Assembly (NCBI GenBank): GCA_949987565.1
Contig: OX465121.1
Span: 758,137 to 822,136, forward strand
Direction: 5' to 3'
Source: Luidia sarsii
Taxonomy: Eukaryota; Echinodermata; Asteroidea; Paxillosida; Luidiidae
Length of the DNA stretch: 64,000 nucleotides
The position numbers and the translations under genes were made by a program. Shown in pieces: positions 1 to 13,400 of this stretch. The notes under the pieces were generated by a model that was given only the letters and a program-made list of their open reading frames with translations, had not been told where the DNA came from and searched no databases. Within the stretch, counting starts at the first letter, position 1; each line of letters begins with the position of its first letter.

Positions 1-864
1 CAAAACTCGACAGCGATTCACCGACGCCAATACAAAAACACAATCAGTGTTACAGACTTTCGACAAGTATAGCACTCATCGATATTCGAATGTCAACATC
101 GAGCGTTGAACTAGTAAACAACCTCTGGCGGTCAAATGATTGTTATAGCGCGATAAGACTACTGGCAAGTTGTACTCGGCAGTACTGTCTCTGGCAGCTT
201 GAATGATTTGGGCTTCATTTGTTACACAAACGGTTTTTACACATCGAGGTAAGTCGCCCTTGACTATTATTTTCCCACATCAAATGCAGTTCACAGGGCA
301 AAAGCTAGTTGAGTCAACATCACAATGTTAATAATGCCGGACAATATCTAAGCATTAATGTTTAGCTAAAAATATCAATTGTTAGCATATTCATTCGTGT
401 GGAGTTTCCTTGGGCAAGTTTTTAGTTTGATAATTAGTGAACAGCTTACTTTGTAGCATAGTGGCTGATAAAAAAGACTTACTCTTGGAACGCGAACTCC
501 ATACATGTTCTGATAAACCCAGAGCATTTGTACTGCAAGCGAGTTTCTTGACAACGTTGGCCCAACATTGTCACAGTGTGTGCAGCATAGCACTCCCAAA
601 ATGATCAAAGAGAATACACTGAAGTGCGGGTGTTATACAAATGGTTGTCTTTAATGAAACAAAAATGACTTATTCATAGCATGATGATATAGAGCATGGT
701 TATCATGTAATACAGCATACCTAACGTAATATAAGGCATTCCGCTTACAGAACTGCTTCAATGTCTTGAAAATGTAAACAAAAATTCTTTGCCATTTTTC
801 AAAACTGTTTTAAAATGTTCCCAGTCGGTTTTTCCTTCATTTTTCTTGCTTCAAATTGTGTGTT
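1..864. other. Upstream flank of SLCO-A, no gene recognised
   Basis: AT-rich sequence with short spurious reading frames only. No transporter-like exon, tRNA or repeat family could be recognised here. A non-coding first exon or promoter of SLCO-A could lie in this stretch, but nothing in the sequence fixes it. Confidence 0.4.
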
Positions 865-1192
865 TATTGGTTTTGATCCAACATAATTATACATGAAATA
901 GCGCACATGTAAAAATTTCAGCTCAATCAGCCAACCGAGTCTCGAGAAAATCGTTAAAACCGCGTCATTTTTTTCTCGAAAATGCAACTAATTGTTCCGA
1001 AAAAATCGTTTAGATCTAGGGGTGAGACGTCAACAATTTCTTCTACTCTTTTCTCAAAGAATACATCATTATAGACAAAAATTATTTCAGTGCGAGGTTT
1101 CTACTATAACCATCTTCAAACTGTATAAGTTTCATGTAAATCTGTGAACGTTTCTGTCTTTCGATCTTACCAATGTTGTATAGGGGCCTTAA
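865..1192 (+). repeat. MITE family B, left-truncated copy
   Basis: This stretch aligns by eye, with small gaps, to 32001-32362 and in reverse to 55811-56187. The right end reads ACCAATGTTGTATAGGGGCCTTAAG and so keeps the TTAA-ended terminal repeat; the left terminal repeat is missing. It ends about 240 bases before the SLCO-A start codon. Identity to a named family is unknown. Confidence 0.6.
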
Positions 1193-1431
1193 GTAGATCA
1201 ATGGAAATGGGCTACTTCAAGTTTCACTCTTTACTACATGCTAAGCACTCCTAATGCACGTCAAACACCGTGCACATCACAAGGAATATTTTGGTCACTC
1301 TGGTTTTTAAGCAATGAAATCTGCTCATGCTAAGTTCTAAGGTTCTATGCCATTGGCCCCGATGCACAGTGGGATGAACACTGTTGATTGGTTTATTGAG
1401 AAGAGCGAGTATCCCCCCATTGCAGGTAACC

Positions 1432-4400
1432 ATGGCGATTGAGACCATTGTCAACAAGCCCATTGCGTTTGCCGTGTGCTACGCTCTCTTCATGCTCTTC
1501 CAAGTGAGCTCGACCATGTACACGTCGGCTATTCTCACAACGCTGGAGGCAAGGTATACCCGCTCTTTCTCGCACAACTGTAGATATTTGACCTGATATT
1601 TGACCTGGTATTTGTTCGCCCCGCACAAAGCTACGCTAGGCAGGTTTTGTTTAAAAATCCATGGCAGGCCTATACGGGTCCACGCTGCAACGGCATTTAG
1701 GTCACGGGTTCAGAGATCATTTCACCCGAAGGAATTTCTGCACAACAAACATCGTCCCACGTCCTTTGTGGTTAGAAGAGTGTGATTAACGCGCCATTTC
1801 CATACAATTGTCTCCGACAGTTTCGTGTGCAGAACACTAAATAGAGCTCCCATTGAACACTGTACAAAAACACTCACTTTCAAAGCCAATTATTCCATGC
1901 CCAAAAGTCTCTCAGTTCTTGTAGCTATACTTAAAATTGTAGTTTGGACCTTCATCTCTCAGATTCTTTTCAATATTAGTGCCCTTAGCCGATTAGATTT
2001 TTTGCTAATTACCCCCAGAAAAAAACACCCCCAAAATGTCTAGTCGTCCAAGCCGAATTTCTGCAAGGATTTTGAGATGGACCCCTCCACTTCCTCAGCC
2101 AAATAGGGCCATATTTAAAGCCAGATATGGTCCAAATTTCATACCAAATTGAAGAGTGAACCCCCAGGTTGTCTTAAGCTTCACTTGTTCTACAATGTAT
2201 CAGTTAATTAGCCTCCAAAGACCCCTTATTAAAAAAAGTTGTGGGTACACACTTTATGATAATCAGCTCGGCAGAGCCATCTTGGATGGATTTTGTGTGC
2301 TGCACCCTTCCACTTACTTTTAAAAATGCAAGGGCTTCTGAGGTGCTGTAATGTGGCACTTATGCCCTGCAGGATGGCAAGTTCTCTCGAACTTGAAAGC
2401 TTCTAAATTCTATGTTTATTTGCCGACGACATAATGCCGATGGTACACAACACTAGATGTCTCGTGGTCCATTCCCTGTGTTACGACTGATAATGTACTA
2501 ACCAGCGCCTATAAACCGATAACTAATCACGATTTGACCGATACTATCACCAACCGATAATGTAAAACAGCAATTGATTGACCCATATTGTAGTAACTCA
2601 TCTAACCAGAGTTAGATTTTTTTGGGCAAGTTACATTCTCCAGCAGGAGGTGATATATTATTGACTAGAAACTTTGCCACAAAATTGGGCCAATTTGTGC
2701 TACATTATTGATTGATGATGCAGTATCCAGTCAAGAGGTAATTATTCAAACTGTTTGTGTGCCACCATCATCCCATGCTGTAATAAATAGTCTTAAAACT
2801 CAAACCAGTGCCCAATGTCCTTCTTATGGCGTTCCATAAATACTTAACTGTTTTGCATGCGCATGATCGCAGCGAAGTAGCATGAAAAATTACATTATCA
2901 GTTATGACACCCGGTACAGCCAAAGTTTTCTTTGCAATTTTTCATATTTTTTTTTCAAAATGTCCCTGTCGGTGTTTCCGCATTTTGATTGGGCTTAAAT
3001 AAACGCATCCACGTTGTGTGATACTCAAGCTACTATTGACCGGTTTACAACAGCTTCTATCACGGTTGCTTGAATCTGAATGAAAGCGGGGCGTGATCCC
3101 TGGTACCATAAGGCAGTTAATGGTCTGTCTAGCTCCCTACCCAGGTGTAGCGGTCTGGGTGGGTTGCATGCTGGAATGGGTGGGCTATCATATATGGACA
3201 AAATACGTCAGCGCACGCAATGCTCAGTGCATACCTAAGTAAAGCATTTTTATTGCCGTGCTGAGTTGTTTATCCGTCTGAGGAGTACTACTCGGCAGCT
3301 CTGAGCGATCGTTTCTTGAGGCATTCAGAGTGCAAAATGAAAAGAATACGACACTATCTCTCGCGGCTAAAACTATCAATCTGACCTGACAGAAGATAAT
3401 TGTGAGACGTCAAGCCACGAGTTAATTCTTCCTACAATGAGGACTTGCTCCAGACTAGCGCGCAATGGTTTTCCCATGTACAATCTCTTTCAAATACAGT
3501 TTGCCGATGACTTCGCTGTCAGTTGTTCACATTAAAAGCATAAACATTAATAATATTATGGCCTAGCTAAAGGGCGCCCCCACGCACTCAGCTCACCCAG
3601 CCCAACTGAGCACGCCGCCCATTTCAGCACGTCGCGACAACATTCTGAAATGGGCGGTTACGTCACCCACCCATTTTAGATCGTGACACCGGCAAAGACT
3701 GGTTGACTATGTGGAAATGCCACCAGTGCTGGATAGCTCAGATGGTGAGCGCGCTGGTACGCAAGTCCAGGTCCGGACAAAGTTGTTCAAAATATCCCAC
3801 TCATTGTTTCCTGTATTTGTTATCTTAAGATCTAGTCCTAAAGTTTCGATCCTAGCAGGACCTTTCTCAAAGGCAAAGAGAAAGGTCCTGCTAGGATCGA
3901 AAGGTCATTTTAGTCAGTGAGGAGTTTGCAACAGTTTCTGTATTAACTTCAAGGTTCTAGTCCTGTTACATGTAATTTCTTTTAGGTATCGGCTGAGCAC
4001 AAGCACAGCTAGCCTGATCCTGTCAACCAGTGACATCGCTGGTATCCTGTCTACCTTCCTGGTAACCTATCTCAGCCATAGTAGGCACAGGCCACGCATA
4101 CTGGGCATCCTGGGGCTGTTCACGGCACTAGGGGCGGCACTGTGTGGCCTCTCCCACGCTCTCTTCCCTGCGTATCCAGACCTCGACAATGGTGGACCTA
4201 TCGTGAACTCTACCTCCGATACCAACAGGTACTTCTGGGTTTGGTACTGATGGCTTGGGATTAGGCTTTGTTGATATAGGCGACAGGGCGTCTGCTGCAC
4301 TTTTACACAGAGGCTAGTGAAAATTCGCGCCTGAAAAAGAGACTGCAGGTTGTGTTATGTTACGATAGTAGCCAGGGGCGGAATGTGGCTTGCTGTTGTT

Positions 4401-7400
4401 GATCATGGAGGTAGTAATCTTTGTCACAAAACTGAAATTGTTAACTGTAAACCTCTCTAGCTGTTAGAATTTAAGGTAACCCTGGTCTATTCGAACTCGG
4501 CTTAAAGGTCCAATACAACATTGGGAAGATCAGAAAACATCGATGTCCACAGATTCCCTTCTAATTTACACAGTTTGTACATGGTCATGATCGAATCCTC
4601 ATGTTGAAATCTTACGATCTGGGATGCTGTACCCTTTGCGAAATCTTCACTCAAACATCGACAAATAATTTTTCACTCGTGAGTAATAGACTAGGCCCGT
4701 GTGTAACTTGAAGCCCTTACTTATGATTCCGCGCACGGCCTTGTGTTAATAATGGGTAACTTTCTGTTGTCCTCCTTCCCAGTGTCCACGTGTGCGCTGA
4801 GCGGGGGGAGCCTGGGTGTTCCGATGACGATTTCCACCAGGCGGGGTCGAGGTTGTCTGAAGCCTGGCTTCTGATCCTCGGGCAGGCGGTGATGGGTCTG
4901 GCCTACGGACCCGTCTTCCCCGTCGCACTCACCTACATCGATGACCAAGTCGGTGGGACCACCACGCCCTACTACGTCAGTAAGTACCTACACGATGTGT
5001 ATCACAGACATACAAAACCTATAGACGGACAACAGCGGGCGCTAGACTATAATTTCAGGACGCGTGATGTGTGCAGAACACTAAATCGAGCTCCCATTGC
5101 ACACTGTACAAAACACTCACTTTCAAAGCCAATTATCCTATGCCCAAAGGTCTCTCAGTTCTTGTAGCTATACTTAAAATTGTAGTTTGGCCCTTCATCT
5201 CTCAGATTCTTTTCAATTTGAGTGCTCCCAAAATGTGTAGCCGTCCGAGCCGAATTTCTGCAAGGATTTTGGGATGGACCCCTCCACTTCCACAGCCAAA
5301 TAGGGCCACATTTAATGCCAGATATGGTCCAAATTACATACCAAATTGAAGAGTGAACCCCCAGGTTGTCTTAAGCTTCACTTGTTCTACAATGTATCAG
5401 TTAATTAGCCTCCAAAGACCCCTTATTAAAAACAAGTTGTGAGTACACACTTTTATCATAATCAGCTCGGCGGAGCCATCTTGGATGGGTTTTGTCTGCT
5501 GAACCCTGATAAACCATGGGCAAACTTGTTCGTCAAGTCACACGGACGGCGTACGTACACAAACTCAGTGCAAGATTAGTAGTAATGGCCCGCCATCCAC
5601 GAGAAAATTGACTGCCAAAGTTTGATTCGCTATTATTTCTAATAAAACGCGCAAATACATATCTGTAATGGAGTATGTAGTCTTCTCTGAAGAGGGATTT
5701 TAATCTCAATCAGCATGGTTTCATCCCAAAAATCCAGTTTGAATTCATCATACCGTAATTTCTCCATATTATGTTTGTGTACATTGTTTATCCACTTCCG
5801 CCCATGGTTTTTACATTAATTTTAGTCGGGCGCCGTCACCATTACAGTATCCTGACGTCGTTTTCCATAGGCGTTGTGTATGGCTGTCGGTCTATAGGTT
5901 ATTTAAGTCTGTGATGTGTATGCTGGGGTTATTTGAGTAGGGCGCCCTCATCTCGCACACCTTCCAATGCAGTGGATCCATCTTTGTTACCTTACTTTTT
6001 ATGTTCAATGGTTTGGAGAGCCATTTTGGTTTCGATTCCCTAAAACTTCAGATTAGTGACTTCTGATCCAAGATGAATCTTCGCCTCTCCTGAAATGTCT
6101 CCTTATTAATTTTGTTTTCCTCTTTAAAAAGGTAGTAGTCACATGTCAGGATTTCACAAAGCTTTCCATTTGCGATCAAAAAGGTTCTCACCTTATAAAC
6201 AGCGTGAAATCTTTCAACGAAGATAAAAACCAACAGTCGTTAGCACAATGTACCTAACCAAATCATGAACTGACTTCCTGAAAACGTTAATTGTAGCATT
6301 CTATAACAAAGCCATAAACCTACAAAAATTAAATTAATTAGGACAATTGAGAGCCTATCATAATTTTCTGATCTTTTTGATACTATCCTATTTTCTCAAA
6401 GCATGAACAAGGACTTATTAGAAAATTCATTGGAAGACTTATGCTAACAAACTTTGTCGTTCCTTACCATTGATGCACCGGTTTCTTTCCCCGTCATTCT
6501 AGGTGCGTTTCTGCTGGCCGGCAGCGCGTCCACTCTTCTAGGGATGGGCATAGCGTCCTTCACCCTTCGCCTACCGATAGACTGGCCGTCGGCCGAGGCG
6601 GAGTTCACCCACCAGAAGCGGCTGGGCGCCTGGTGGCTTGGCTTCCTGATGATAGGCGCCATCCTGGCGGTCCTGTCCCTTCCCTTCTTCCTCTTCCCGA
6701 AGCGAATGGCGGTCGGAGAGGACGGGGACGGGGAGAAGGACTTCCGGGAGCTTCAAGAAGCCAAGGAGGTTGGAGGATTGGAAGTGAAGGAAGAAGGGAC
6801 TTCCACGCCGGCCTCTTTAAAGATGCCTGGATTGTCAGGTTGGTTTCCATGGAATTCTGATCAGGTGTGCCCATCGTCAACAATCTGTACCTATTATCTG
6901 GTTTTGTGAACAACATCCCACCGAACAGTTGCACCAACCAATGTCATCGCACCATTATATTCGGTTCCTACCTCACAGTTCAGTGTCCCTATTCTAATCA
7001 ATCGGAGCTACGAAATGCATACCGTTTAGTAAAATACATTTACAAACCCACAGTGTACACGACCATGCGAGGTTCAATATGTTTCAGCCGCTCTTCAAAT
7101 CGAAAAGTTTGTCGCCTTTTTTGTCTGTCCAAGTTTCGAAAAATGGAAGCAAAATCAGCTTTTGCAAAGCATGTGTAAAAGGCATGCTTTTTTGGCGGTT
7201 ATCATCAAAAACCTTAAAGTCACCAACACAAAAACTGAAACTACTTTACCGGTATCTAATATCTGTTCAATTACTGAATCAACTCTGTAAACTTAAAACT
7301 AACCGTGTGTCCAACTGCCCATGGCTTACGCACTCTAACCGTAATTGAAAGTTGATATAAAGTACTGCACCTTTTATCTTCCCCTCAGAATTCAAGGGCG

Positions 7401-10400
7401 CCCTCAAGCGGCTGATGAGCAATCTGACGCTGGTGCCCTGCGTGCTGGGGGCTATACCTGACATGGCTGCTGCCATGGCGTCCTCTTTCTTCCTGGCCAA
7501 GTATCTCATCATACAGTACCAGCTATCCCCAGCTGACGCGCCTCTCTACACTGGTAGGTGGAACAGCGATTTGCATCGACCTTTTTGACCAAAATGATTA
7601 AAGGTCGTTTTCCTAGCGTTGGAAATAATATGCTGTGGTTCTGAGCTAAAGGTGAAGCTTTAGTGTCGACTTCAAAACAGAGGCTTCTTCTCAGGAAAAG
7701 CAGAAGGTTACTGTCAAAATCCCAAGCTATTACAAAACGTGGAAAGCCGAATCCGAAACCCAGACCGCAAACTAATTTTCGAAAACTAAGCGATCATATC
7801 TCTTCTATGCGAATTACAATGCGCGTAATCGGTCGACCCTCTCCGACGTTGCAAACTCTTGAGGGCGCATTACGGTATTGTGGATCACCCGTATTCATTA
7901 TTTCAGCAATAATGTTGACTATGGCGAAAAATTCAGAATGTGAAACCTCAATTGGTGACATTGGACTCTGTGTTATAAAGATTATTATTATTCTGGTTGA
8001 TTAAAGTTACCAAATCAGCAGTCACATGACGCGGCTGACTGGACAGCCTTACAATTTCATGTTTTAAACAATTGAAACATTAAATGCATACAATAATTTT
8101 CAAAAACAGATAAAAGAAATTTAAAATGTAGCATATGAGATGCATAATAATTATTTATTAGGAAATTCATTACACAATCAAAGTTCATGAACGAATTATT
8201 TACAACAGACAAGTCAAATAGCTTTCAATAATCAAGAATGAAATTCAATCAACCCAAATCCCAAACGATTTCGGCCAATACATTATGACGAAAGATGTCC
8301 TTTGAAGTAAGGTTTGCATTGGGAATGTTTCGAGTTTTTGTCAAATTTGAGGACTGATTTTGATGCATTGATTGCTCTGAATGTTACAGGCTTCATCATG
8401 ATGCCATCGTCTATGATAGCCAGCATCTTCAGCGGGCTCGTGGTCAGGAGACTTGGCCTGACCGTCAGAGGCTGCGGCCTGCTCGTCATCTCAGCGTTCC
8501 TGGTAGTCCTGATCTGCATCCCAGTCCTCTTCTTTCTGGGATGCCAAGATCCTCAGTACTCGGGGTTCATAGACGGCCTAGGAACGTGAGTGGCTTCCCT
8601 TGTGACGTCACTGGTTTATGTGCACCCTTTTCGAAACCCTCAAAGGCAATTTTCGTTTCTTTCATCGGAAACCTTGAATGTTTCGTTTTCTTAGAAGAAC
8701 AAATTATATAATTTCAGACAATTGAATTAAGACGACCAAATGAAAGGAAATGTTCGTATCTTCGGGAATCCCGCGTCATACTATCATAAAGTCATACTAT
8801 TATGTATTTCTTCTCCTTCTCCTTCTCCTTCTCCTTCTCCTACTCCTTCTCCTTCTCCTTCTCCTTCTCCTTCTCCTACTCCTTCTCCTACTCCTTCTCC
8901 TTCTCCTTCTCCTTCTCCTTCTCCTTCTCCTTCTCCTTCTCCTTCTCCTTCTCCTTCTCCTTCTCCTACTCCTTCTCCTTCTCCTTCTCCTTCTCCTTCT
9001 CCTTCCCCTTCTCCTTCTCACTTCTACTACTCCTTCTCCCTTCTCCTACTCCTTCTCCTACTCCTTCTCCTTCTCCTTCTCCTTCTCCTTCTCCTTCTCT
9101 TTCTCCTTCTCCTCCTCCTCCTCCTCCTCCTCCCTCTCATTCTCATTCTCCTTCCCCTTCCCCTTCTCCTTCTCCTTCTCCCTCTCCCTTCTCCTCCTCC
9201 TCCTCCTCCTCCTCCCTCTCATTCTCATTCTCCTTCCCCTTCTCCTTCTCCTTCTCCCTCTCCCTTCTCCTTCTCATTCTCATTCTCATTCTCATTCTCC
9301 TTCTCTTTCTCCTTCTCCTTCTCCTTCTCCTTCTCCTTCTCCTTCTCCTTCTCCCTCTCCCTTCTCATTCTCCTTCTCCTTCTCCTTCTCCTTCTCATTT
9401 TCCTTATCCTTCTCTTTCAGCCCTTGGACATCATGTAACGAGAAGTGTTCTTGCTCTCGGGACCAGTATTTGCCGGTCTGTGGCAGCGACAACGTGTCCT
9501 ATTCCACGCCGTGCTTCGCTGGCTGCACGGGCCAACGATCGGAACGGAACCCAGACCACCCGATGGAAAATATCACAGTGAGTGTGGTAGGCACCAGCAT
9601 CAGCACAAAAGCACTTAAATATACAACCAGCCTCTACCTTAAGCATGGCATCAACATTTGAAGAATTTGGCTATAAAGGCCGTTGACGAAATGAAGGCTT
9701 AGGCTCGGGCTTAGGCTTCGGTCATTTTATCTTACTCATTCTAATATCACAGGCATCTAAAAACAAGCGTTTGATCCAAGTTTCTTGACGGTTACTTTAT
9801 TTGTCCCTATCAAGCAAACAAACTTTCGATTTCGGAAACAAACCATAACCTGATTTTTCAGGTTTTGTCAGACGGAGACGAAGCCTAAGCCTTAATTTCG
9901 TAAAAGGCCCAACTTCAACAACGCTATCGACTGAACTAAAAATATTATTCGTTTCAGATCTACACGGGTTGCGCATGTTCGTCGGGAGAGGGCGCTAGTC
10001 TTTCTGATGAGGCTGTGCCGGGCGTGTGCTCATTGCAGTGCAATCTGCTGTGGCCAGCTCTGGCGTTTCTCTTTCTCCTGATCACGTTTGGAGCTATGTC
10101 CAAGAACCCCACGCTCATTATGATCATGAGGTATGTGATACAATCGGCTCCTGTGCCAACGCAGCGTTGTAAGATATTGAGATCTATTGAATAGTTTCGG
10201 ATCGCAAGCTCTGTATCGGCACTAATGTCATTGTCTATTCAGTTCAACCTAGTGAATTGTACCCCAACAAAGACCAGCAAAGTTGAGCCAACCCAATCAA
10301 AGCCGTTTGCTTTCATTCCATTCCAGTCCAACTCAGCCTAGTCCACTCATATTCTTTACGATCGATTCCATTATGATTAAATTCAATCCAATACGATCTA

Positions 10401-13400
10401 ATCCAAGTCCGTTCAATATAAAACATTTAGATAAAAACCAAACCGATAGAAACCAATTAAATCCCATCCATCCAATACAAACCAATCCAATCTCATCCAT
10501 CCAATACAAACCAATCCAATCCCACCCATCCAATACAAACCAATCCAATCCCATCCATCCAATACAAACCAATCCAATCCCACCCATCCAATACAAACCA
10601 ATCCAATCCCACCCATCCAATACAAACCAATCCAATCCCACCCATCCAATACAAACCAATCCAATCCCACCCATCCAATACAAACCAATCCGATCTGACA
10701 CATCCAATACAAACCCATCAAATCCCACCCATCCAATACAAACCAATCCGATCTTACCCATCCAATACAAACCAATCAAATCCCACCCATCCAATACAAA
10801 CCAATCCAATCCCACCCATCCAATACAAACCCATCCAATACAAACCAATCCGATCTTACCCATCCAATACAAACAATGCAATCCCACCCATCCAATACAA
10901 ACCAATCCAATCCCACCCATCCAATACAAACTAATCCAATCCCACCCATCCAATACAAACCAATCCAACCACACCCATCCAATACAAACCAAATCCTTTC
11001 CCACCCATCCAATACAAACTAATCCAATCCCACCCATCCAATACAAACCAATCCAATCCCACCCATCCAATACAAACCAATTCAATCCCACCCATCCAAT
11101 ACAAACCAATCCGATCCCACCCATCCAATACAAACCCATCCAATCCCACCCATCCAATACAAACCAATCCAATCCCACCCATCCAATACAAACCAATCCA
11201 TTCCCACCCATCCAATACAAACCAATCCAATCCCACCTATCCAATACAAACCAATCCAATCCCACCCATCCAATACAAACCAATCCAATCCCACCCAGCC
11301 AATACAAACCAATCCGATCCCACCCATCCAATACAAACCAATCCAATCCCACCCATCCAATCCCACCCATCCAATACAAAAAATCCAATCCAACCCATCC
11401 AATACAAACCAATTCAATCCCACCCATCCAATACAAACTAATCCGATCCCACCCATCCAATACAAACCAATCCAATCCCACCCATCCAATACAAACCAAT
11501 CCAATCCCACCCATCCAATACAAACCAATCCGATCTTACCCATCCAATACAAACAATCCAATCCAATCCGACCCATCCAATACAAACTAAACCTATCCAA
11601 TCCCACCCATCCAATACAAACCAATTCAATCCCACCCATCCAATACAAACTAATCCGATCCCACCCATTCAATACAAACTAATCCAATCCCACCCATCCA
11701 ATCCCACCCATCCAATACAAACCAATCCGATCTTACCCATCCAATACAAACAATCCAATCCAATCCGACCCATCCAATACAAACTAAACCTATCCAATCC
11801 CACCCATCCAATACAAACTAATCCGATCCCACCCATCCAATACAAACCAATCCAATCCCACCCATCCAATACAAACCAATCCAATCCCACCCATCCAATA
11901 CAAACCAATCCGATCTTACCCATCCAATACAAACAATCCAATCCAATCCGACCCATCCAATACAAACTAAACCTATCCAATCCCACCCATCCAATACAAA
12001 CTAAACCTATCCAATCCCACCCATCCAATACAAACCAATTCAATCCCACCCATCCAATACAAACTAATCCGATCCCACCCATCCAATACAAACCAATCCA
12101 ATCCCACCCATCCAATACAAACCAATCCAATCCCACCCATCCAATACAAACTAATCCGATCCCACCCATCCAATACAAACCAATCCAATCCCACCCATCC
12201 AATACAAACCAATCCAATCCCACCCATCCAATCCCACCCATCCAATCCCACCCATCCAATCCCACCCATCCAATACAAAAAATCCAATCCAACCCATCCA
12301 ATACAAACCAATTCAATCCCACCCATCCAATACAAACTAATCCGATCCCACCCATCCAATACAAACCCATCCAATCCCACCCATCCAATACAAACTAATC
12401 CGATCTTACCCATCCAATACAAACCAATCCAATCCAATCCGACCCATCCAATACAAACCAAACCTATTTAATCCCACCCATCCAATACAAACTAATCCAA
12501 TCCCACCCATCCAATCCCACCCATCCAATACAAACCAATCCGATCCCACCCATCCAATACAAACCCATCCAATCCCACCCATCCAATACAAACCAATCCG
12601 ATCTTACCCATCCAATACAAACAATCCAATCCAATCCGACCCATCCAATCCGAACCAATCCAATCCCACCCATCCAATCCCACCCATCCAATACAAACCA
12701 ATCCGATCCAACCCATCCAATACAAACCCATCCAATCCCACCCATCCAATACAAACCAATCCAATCCCACCCATCCTATACAAACCAATCCAATCCAATC
12801 CGACCCATCCAATACAAACCAAACCTATCCAATCCCACCCATCCAATACAAACCAATGCAATCCGACCCATCCAATACAAACCAATCCAATCCCACCCAT
12901 CCTATACAAACCAATCCAATCCCATCCATCCAATACATTTCTCAAAGACATTCTGCCTTTGAGAAAGCAACTTCTGGGATCCAAACGTGAGTCCCCCTCT
13001 ACATTTTCAAGATGATTGCGATTCTGTTTCACTGGTAGATGCGTCGAAGAGAAGGACAAAACGTTCGCACTTGGAGTGACGTCCGTATTGAGTCGAGCAA
13101 TAGGTAGGCTTGCCTTGCCCTTCTCCTTCATTGAAACAATCAGCGTGTTTCTACTGACGAAAGGTTGCCGGGTGTCTCCATGCGTCTTCTGGTGTTTCTG
13201 GGTGGAGTGTCCAGTAGAAACACAACCGGGCGTCGAATTTTCCGAACGTCATCCGGCAACCAAACGTTCACCAACAACCACCTATTGAGGTGGATCTTGC
13301 CGGGTGTCTTCGGGTCACACTTGCAGCAGAAACACACGCGGTTGCTGGTTGCCGGGTGTACCGGAAATGCAACAGAAGTAGTGAATTCCTTGCTTTGACT

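Noticed and set aside
8740..9661. Long Ser-Pro, Leu-rich and Ser-Phe open frames
   Set aside because: They are translations of the pyrimidine hexamer array in different frames. Only the last part, 9421-9577, is real SLCO-A exon 7.
10283..12812. Open frames of up to 435 codons on both strands (NPIPPIQYKPIQ and WVGLDWFVLDG types)
   Set aside because: Produced by the 29-bp minisatellite inside an SLCO-A intron; the same peptide appears in several frames because 29 is not divisible by three.
10450..12940. CRISPR-like array
   Set aside because: Regular units but no distinct unique spacers, and the context is a eukaryotic intron.
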